A stretch of 10,616 nucleotides of DNA from Competibacteraceae bacterium UBA6584 (lineage in GTDB: Bacteria; Pseudomonadota; Gammaproteobacteria; Competibacterales; Competibacteraceae): the NCBI GenBank assembly GCA_002433805.1, contig DJIW01000130.1, forward strand, positions 1 to 10,616, written 5' to 3'. The translations under genes were made by a program, and so were the position numbers. The number at the start of each line of letters is the position of its first letter. Position 1 is the stretch's first letter. Under the pieces are notes generated by a model. That model worked only from the letters and a program-made list of their open reading frames with translations, ran no database searches and had not been told where the DNA came from. Below are positions 6,693 through 10,616 of this stretch, piece by piece.

Positions 6693-8599
6693 TCGTGATC
6701 AAGACCGTCGAGACTCCGGGCTGGGATGCTGGCGCGAGAACCCTTGCGGCGCTGTCCGGCGACGGGGCGTTGACCTTTTCAGTCGGTCAGGCCACCGGCG
6801 TCGTGTGCGGGCTGAACGGGGCGGACGAGCAGGCTCACTACCGCGAGATCGAGCACGCTTTCTACATCGAGCCGCGCGGATACCGGATTCTCGAAAGCGG
6901 CGTCGAAAAGACCGCCAAAGCCAGCAGGCCCTCCGGTGCGATATTCCGGATCGAGCGCGTCGCCGGCGTCGTGCGTTACTTCGTGGACGATGTGGCGGTC
7001 TATACCAGCCAAACGCCTTCCGGCGGCCCTGTTTTCGGCGATTGCTCGCTTTACGCAAACGGTGATTCGATCATCGATGTCGAGGTGACCGCAGTCGATC
7101 GGACTGCCGGCACGTTGGCGATAGGCCAGGTCGCGGCGCGAGGGAACGATGAACCGATCGATGCCGGTTTCGTCGCGCTGGGAAGACTCATTGTTTCAGG
7201 ATCGGAGTCGGATCGCGCGCGAGGCGCGCTAGCCGTCGGCCCGGTCTGGAGCAAGGGAGGTGATCGCGCGTTTTCGGCTGGCGTGATCGCCGTCGGTCCC
7301 GTCAAGGTCGCGGGATCGGAGGTTGCCGAGCTGCTGCCCGATTATGGATCCGGATTTTTGAATGTTGGGCCGGTTCATGCGCGCGGCGCGGAGGTCCCGG
7401 CCGATGTGGCGGAAGGCGCGCTGGAGGTTGGACCTCTGGCGGCGCGTGGGGCGGATGCGCCCACCAGTCTGGGCAAACTCGACCTCGGGCCAGTCGGTCT
7501 TGCCGGCTATTCGCTGCCCGCCGCGAGCTTATCGGCTCACTGGCCCTATTGGCAAGCCGACATCCGTCAGTTTGCCATGGCGGGCATGACCGATGGCATC
7601 GGGGTGGCGGATGGCGCATTGCCCGCGCTGGCGGGCTCCGCCTCCGGCTTCCGCGCGGGTGGAGACCTCCTTGCCCTGTTGCCCGCGCTGGTGGGCTCCG
7701 CCGCTGGCGGCGGCGCTTGTCAATGCCTCTTGCCTGCCTTGGCCGGAGAAGCCGCCGGCGTCGCCTTGGGGCTCGGTCGCGCGGTCCTCGACCTGCCCGC
7801 CTTGACCGGCGAGGCTTCGGGTCTTGCCGGCTCCATCGGCCGCGCGGTTTCGCTGCTGCCCGCCTTGACCGGCCAGGCGTCTGGCGCGGCGGCGGCGCTC
7901 GGCGATCTGCCCGCCTTGACCGGCGAGGCTTCGGGTCTTGCCGGCTCCATCGGTCGCGCGGTCCTCGATCTGCCCGCTTTAATCGGCAATGCCGCCGGCG
8001 TCGCCTGGGGAATCGGCCGCGCGGTCCTCGATCTGCCCGCTTTCCTGGGGTCGGCCGGGGAGGGCGTCCGGATCATGTTGGAACTTCCGGCCCCAGAAGG
8101 TCATGCCATCGGCCGCACCGGGAGCGAAGACGGGGAGGTTTTGGCCGTGAACATCAACACCGGCGCGGTGACCCGATGGTCGCTCGGCCCCGCCGACAAG
8201 CTGGCAACGGCTCACGGGCGGCTTTACGGAATCCGGGACGGCGTGCTGTTTGCGATGGAAGGCCCGACCGATTTGCAAAATGCGGGTATTGCGGTCGAAG
8301 TGCGGTTTGCCCAACAAAACTTTGGGACGTTGCAGGCCAAGCGCCCGCGCGCGGTCTATCTGGATTGCCGGGAAACCGCCGGCGTCGTTCTGTCGGTCAT
8401 CGCCGACGAGAAGGCCGAGCACGTTTACCTCGGCATCCCCGATGCCGTAACCGCCATGGGAACCCACAAGGTCAAAATCGGCCAGGGCATCAAATTTCAC
8501 ACGCTCGGGGTCCGCGTCAAAAATCGCGATGGCGATCCGATCACCATCAGCGGCATCGAGTTCGTCGGGCATACCTTTTCGCCGCGCATCAAAACCTGA
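6689..8599 (+). CDS. Modular repeat-bearing tail fibre-like protein (636 aa)
   Basis: Four parts can be seen. Residues 1-137 resemble a lectin-like beta-sandwich domain: HYREIEHAFYI (50-60), GYRILESG (64-71), GVVRYFVDDVAVYTS (93-107) and GDCSLYANGDSIIDVEV (117-133) follow the 'Y-x-x-I-x-x-A-I ... V-x-Y-x-x-N-G-x-x-x-Y-T-S ... S-L-Y' order of concanavalin-like domains in phage and bacterial adhesins. Residues 141-280 hold seven copies of a G-x-L-x-V-G-P-V-x-x-x-G unit. Residues 311-476 hold nine copies of an L-P-A-L-x-G-x-A-x-G unit. Residues 484-636 form a beta-rich end (AVNINTGAVTRWSL, then FGTLQAKRPRAVYLDC) that I recall from other phage tail proteins. Together this suggests a surface-exposed tail or fibre protein that may bind sugars; that function is inference. 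The ATG overlaps the previous stop (ATGA), with GGGAG upstream. Confidence 0.85.
   Translation: MIVIKTVETPGWDAGARTLAALSGDGALTFSVGQATGVVCGLNGADEQAHYREIEHAFYIEPRGYRILESGVEKTAKASRPSGAIFRIERVAGVVRYFVDDVAVYTSQTPSGGPVFGDCSLYANGDSIIDVEVTAVDRTAGTLAIGQVAARGNDEPIDAGFVALGRLIVSGSESDRARGALAVGPVWSKGGDRAFSAGVIAVGPVKVAGSEVAELLPDYGSGFLNVGPVHARGAEVPADVAEGALEVGPLAARGADAPTSLGKLDLGPVGLAGYSLPAASLSAHWPYWQADIRQFAMAGMTDGIGVADGALPALAGSASGFRAGGDLLALLPALVGSAAGGGACQCLLPALAGEAAGVALGLGRAVLDLPALTGEASGLAGSIGRAVSLLPALTGQASGAAAALGDLPALTGEASGLAGSIGRAVLDLPALIGNAAGVAWGIGRAVLDLPAFLGSAGEGVRIMLELPAPEGHAIGRTGSEDGEVLAVNINTGAVTRWSLGPADKLATAHGRLYGIRDGVLFAMEGPTDLQNAGIAVEVRFAQQNFGTLQAKRPRAVYLDCRETAGVVLSVIADEKAEHVYLGIPDAVTAMGTHKVKIGQGIKFHTLGVRVKNRDGDPITISGIEFVGHTFSPRIKT
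7109..7528 (+). repeat. Protein-level tandem repeat array, G-x-L-x-V-G-P-V type
   Basis: Seven in-frame units of 19-24 residues lie at residues 141-280 of the fibre protein, starting at 141, 160, 179, 198, 222, 243 and 262. Examples are GALAVGPVWSKG, GVIAVGPVKVAG, GFLNVGPVHARG and GALEVGPLAARG. The DNA of the units has diverged, so the array is old; the regular glycines and strand-like cores suggest stacked short beta strands. Confidence 0.75.
7619..8116 (+). repeat. Protein-level tandem repeat array, L-P-A-L-x-G-x-A-x-G type
   Basis: Nine units start at residues 311, 331, 348, 369, 390, 407, 428, 449 and 466 of the fibre protein. Most are 17 or 21 residues long; the longer ones add G-R-A-V-L-D before the next L-P-A. 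The last two copies are degenerate (LPAFLGSAGEG, LPAPEGHAIG). I recall similar LPAL-rich repeats in other phage tail proteins. Confidence 0.85.
7793..7962 (+). repeat. Recent 114-bp in-frame duplication within the LPAL array
   Basis: Bases 7793-7848 and 7907-7962 are identical over 56 positions except one (C at 7840, T at 7954). The offset is 114 bases, which is 38 codons or two repeat units (21 plus 17 residues). The near identity, compared with the diverged neighbouring units, points to recent expansion by slippage or unequal recombination that kept the reading frame. Confidence 0.85.
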
Positions 8600-8610
8600 A
8601 ATCTTAATCT

Positions 8611-8614
8611 GGAG
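8611..8614 (+). promoter_or_regulatory. Ribosome binding site for the coiled-coil gene
   Basis: GGAG lies 8 bases before the TTG at 8623, in the 23-base gap after the fibre gene. The spacing supports the TTG as start. Confidence 0.65.
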
Positions 8615-8622
8615 CTCGCGCC

Positions 8623-10518
8623 TTGAGCATTCAATCCGCAATCGAAAGCATCATCCACGACGCGCGCATCCTGGCCGCCAACACCACCGCCACCGCCAAT
8701 AGCCTTATTGCGACGGCGGCGGCCCAGCTCAACTACGATCCGCGCTATCCCTCGTCAAGACCTCAATTTTCGGATTCCGGCGCGGCGGACGGCGCGGCGG
8801 GACAGCCGGAAATTGCCGAGAAGGTTCCCTCTTTTCCCAGCATCCGCCGGGCAGACATTCCCGACGCTCCCACGCTGATCGATCTCGATCAAATCCGGCG
8901 AGAGTTTCAGGAGAAAGCGCCCGAAATCGAACTCCCGGACTTTCGGTACGCAAGGCCGTCGGCGCTGGCGGCGTTCGGGGAGAAAGCGCCCGAAATCGAT
9001 ACGACCATCGCCTTGCCCGAACGGCCCGTTCCAGTCGAACCCGAACGACCCAACTACAGCGTTCTGGATACCGATATCCGTTTGGAGCCGCTGACCCCTC
9101 CCGTCGCCAACATCTCAAAGCCTACCTACGTGCCGGGCCTCCTGAGCGATTGGCCAGATGAATTCAACCTTGGACTTTCTCGGGTTCCCAACCTGGAGGA
9201 GTATGCCTACCGGGTTATCGAACGCCTGTTTCCCGGACTGCGCGCGAGCCTGTCGGCGCTGTCCGAGCGGATCGACGGCATACTGGAAGGGCGCGCCACG
9301 GCGTTGACGGATCGGGTCGAGCAAGCGATGTACGACGGGCTGAAAGCCAAGCTGGCGCTGGAGCGGGAGCGCAACCTGCAAACCGTCGATGAAGCGTCGA
9401 CCGCGACCGGCTGGACGCTGCCGGGCGGGGCGAGGCTGGCGGCGGCGATGCGGGTGGAAACCGAATACAGCCGATCCGCCAACGCGGCGGCCCTGGAGGT
9501 TTACACCAAGCGCGCCGAACGGGAGTTGCAGCATTTGCAATTCGTGATGGAGCTCGCCGCCCGCTTGCAGGCGAACGGCGTGACGCTGTTCGGCCAGGCG
9601 GTCGGCCTGGGGTTGGAAGGGTTTAAGGCGGCGCTGTCTTACGCCGATTCCGCCACGCGCTATGCGGCGACCGCCTACGAGCTCAAACAGAAGGATTTCC
9701 AAATCTACGTGCAAGTCATGGAGGCGGAGATCAGGCTTTTCGAGGCGCTGCTGCGCGTTGAGCTGGGCAAAGCGGAGCTGGTCAAAGCGCGGATCGAAAT
9801 CGAAAAGCTCAAGAGCGACATCAACCAGCAAGCGCTCCAGCAATACCTTGGCGAACTGAAAGCCAACGAAACGCAGGCGAGCCTTTACGCGACGCAAATC
9901 ACCTCGATCAGGGCCGAGCTGGAGGCGCGGCGCGTCCCGCTGGACATCTTTGAGACCAAGATCAGGGCCTACGTGGCGTCCGCCGACGCGAAGCGGGCCG
10001 AATATGCCGCGCTCCAGGCCGAAATCGAGGGCGACAAAGCCAAGGTCGACGGCGAAATGGCGAAAGTGCGGCTCTACAGCAGCAAAGTCGATGCCTTCAG
10101 ATCGCTCGTGGATGCCGACGCCACCAAGATCAACGCCCAGGCCAAGCGCAACGAGTCGGTATTGGAAGAATTTAAGACCCGAGTCCAAGCGGAAGTGGCG
10201 TTGACCCAAATTGACGAGTCAGTGGCCAAGCACGCCCTGGATGCGTATGACGCGATGGCGAGAATTTACATCGCCCAAGCCGAGCAAGACTTGGCGCGGG
10301 CGAAGTTTGCGTTCACCGCCCGCTTGGAAAACGCCAAGTTCCAGGCCGACGAGATGCAGCGCGAGTTTTTGCAATCGCTGAAAGAAATCGAGCTAGAGCT
10401 GTCGCGCCGCGACTCGCTCAGCAAGCTTCATCTGTCGGGAGCCCAAGTGAGCGGGCAGGTGGCGGGCAGCGCGCTGTCGGCGCTCAACAGCGTGGTGTCG
10501 CTCGCCTCGGAGGGTTGA
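8623..10518 (+). CDS. Helical coiled-coil phage virion protein (631 aa)
   Basis: This is probably a structural protein of the tail or tail tip. An N-terminal amphipathic helix (1-37, rich in Ala and Thr) is followed by a proline-rich low-complexity region (about 38-175) with EKAPEI twice. Then comes a long, almost wholly helical part (about 190-600) rich in Ala, Glu, Lys, Gln and Arg with heptad-like spacing, and a Ser/Ala/Gly-rich end. Around 258-282 the segment ASTATGWTLPGGARLAAAM interrupts the helices; I recall a matching 'G-W/F-x-L-P-x-G-x-L' turn in helical structural proteins of other phages, next to an E-x-A helix as here. The TTG start has GGAG 8 bases upstream and the same CCTTGAGC context as the 72-aa gene. 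A tape-measure role is less likely, because the gene lies after the fibre genes and lacks hydrophobic segments. Confidence 0.8.
   Translation: MSIQSAIESIIHDARILAANTTATANSLIATAAAQLNYDPRYPSSRPQFSDSGAADGAAGQPEIAEKVPSFPSIRRADIPDAPTLIDLDQIRREFQEKAPEIELPDFRYARPSALAAFGEKAPEIDTTIALPERPVPVEPERPNYSVLDTDIRLEPLTPPVANISKPTYVPGLLSDWPDEFNLGLSRVPNLEEYAYRVIERLFPGLRASLSALSERIDGILEGRATALTDRVEQAMYDGLKAKLALERERNLQTVDEASTATGWTLPGGARLAAAMRVETEYSRSANAAALEVYTKRAERELQHLQFVMELAARLQANGVTLFGQAVGLGLEGFKAALSYADSATRYAATAYELKQKDFQIYVQVMEAEIRLFEALLRVELGKAELVKARIEIEKLKSDINQQALQQYLGELKANETQASLYATQITSIRAELEARRVPLDIFETKIRAYVASADAKRAEYAALQAEIEGDKAKVDGEMAKVRLYSSKVDAFRSLVDADATKINAQAKRNESVLEEFKTRVQAEVALTQIDESVAKHALDAYDAMARIYIAQAEQDLARAKFAFTARLENAKFQADEMQREFLQSLKEIELELSRRDSLSKLHLSGAQVSGQVAGSALSALNSVVSLASEG
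8911..8999 (+). repeat. 20-bp exact direct repeat encoding EKAPEI
   Basis: An identical 20-base sequence occurs at 8911-8930 and 8980-8999, spaced 69 bases (23 codons) apart in the same frame. It sits in the proline-rich linker of the coiled-coil protein. The surrounding codons are not conserved, so this is either a remnant of a duplicated 23-residue block or a short copied patch. Confidence 0.7.
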
Positions 10519-10543
10519 GCGCCGTCCGTGGCGCTGGGCGCGG

Positions 10544-10616
10544 TCAGCGGGTCGCGACGCCCAGGCCGCGATTCGGGTACGCGGCCAAGTCGCGGGCGAT
10601 GCCTTCGAGAATCCAG
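10544..10616 (-). CDS. C-terminal end of a convergent, unidentified gene (partial)
   Basis: Read on the minus strand, the frame gives WILEGIARDLAAYP followed by NRGLGVATR and a stop at 10544-10546. The composition is protein-like, while the plus-strand frames over the same bases are arginine-rich or lack a convincing start. If real, the gene converges on the structural operon and its stop is 25 bases from the stop of the coiled-coil gene. Only 23 residues are seen. The D-L-x-A-x-P pattern faintly recalls the C-terminus of PrlF-type antitoxins, but this is far too little to assign. It could also be an ordinary host gene beside a prophage. Confidence 0.45.
   Translation of the reverse strand, partial: WILEGIARDLAAYPNRGLGVATR

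Noticed and set aside
7549..8607. A 352-codon plus-strand frame inside the fibre gene
   Set aside because: Arginine-rich translation. The LPAL repeats and the conserved ends are in the other frame.
9115..10209. A 364-codon minus-strand frame opposite the coiled-coil gene
   Set aside because: Its composition is the mirror of the Ala/Glu/Lys-rich helical codons, there is no context on that strand, and the plus-strand gene has clear coiled-coil character.
8623..10518. The coiled-coil protein as the tape-measure protein
   Set aside because: It lacks the hydrophobic segments and lysozyme- or peptidase-like domains common in tape measures, is short for one, and sits after the fibre genes. The GWTLPGG turn fits another class of helical virion protein.
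10534..10564. Inverted repeat CTGGGCG / CGCCCAG with a 17-base loop as a terminator between convergent genes
   Set aside because: The stem has only 7 base pairs, the loop is long, there is no T-run, and such repeats are frequent by chance in GC-rich DNA.
10515..10616. A plus-strand TTG start overlapping the last stop (TTGA), opening another gene
   Set aside because: The purine-rich GGAGGG lies directly against the TTG, too close for a ribosome binding site, and the translation is arginine-rich. The minus-strand frame looks more like protein.

Overview
The window is a dense, GC-rich run of bacteriophage virion genes, most likely the late tail, tail-tip and fibre part of a prophage or temperate phage of a GC-rich proteobacterium. 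It could equally be a free phage genome. The host group is an inference from base composition and the style of the proteins; no host gene is complete enough to identify it. Terminase, portal, capsid, lysis, integrase, tRNA and CRISPR features are absent, so only part of the structural module is seen.

Layout. Bases 2-94 are the end of an unidentified plus-strand gene. They are followed by a 411-residue beta-propeller-like virion protein (96-1331), a small beta-rich virion protein here called paralog A (1309-1776), and a very large unrecognised protein of 982 residues (1781-4729). Next come a 183-residue protein (4726-5277), paralog B (5274-5720), paralog C (5731-6180), a proline-rich 96-residue protein (6181-6471), a conserved-looking 72-residue small phage protein (6474-6692), a modular repeat-bearing fibre-like protein of 636 residues (6689-8599), and a 631-residue helical coiled-coil virion protein (8623-10518). 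After 25 bases the C-terminus of a gene on the opposite strand appears (10544-10616), which probably marks the end of the structural operon.

All ten plus-strand genes are packed as one transcription unit. Gaps are 0-23 bases, there are three ATGA start-stop overlaps (4726, 5274, 6689), and one 23-base overlap (1309-1331). No internal promoter or terminator is visible, so transcription probably comes from upstream. Five of the nine starts in the window are non-ATG (GTG at 1781 and 5731; TTG at 6181, 6474 and 8623). No stretch over 300 bases lacks a gene.

How the genes may work together (inference): the propeller, the three small paralogs, the giant protein, the lectin-like repeat fibre and the coiled-coil protein look like parts of one tail or adsorption apparatus. 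The most interesting points are the three divergent paralogs flanking an unrecognised giant gene, the two different repeat arrays in one fibre gene with a recent in-frame duplication, and a block of unusual aspartate codon use inside the giant gene. No enzyme, defence system or regulatory system can be supported.
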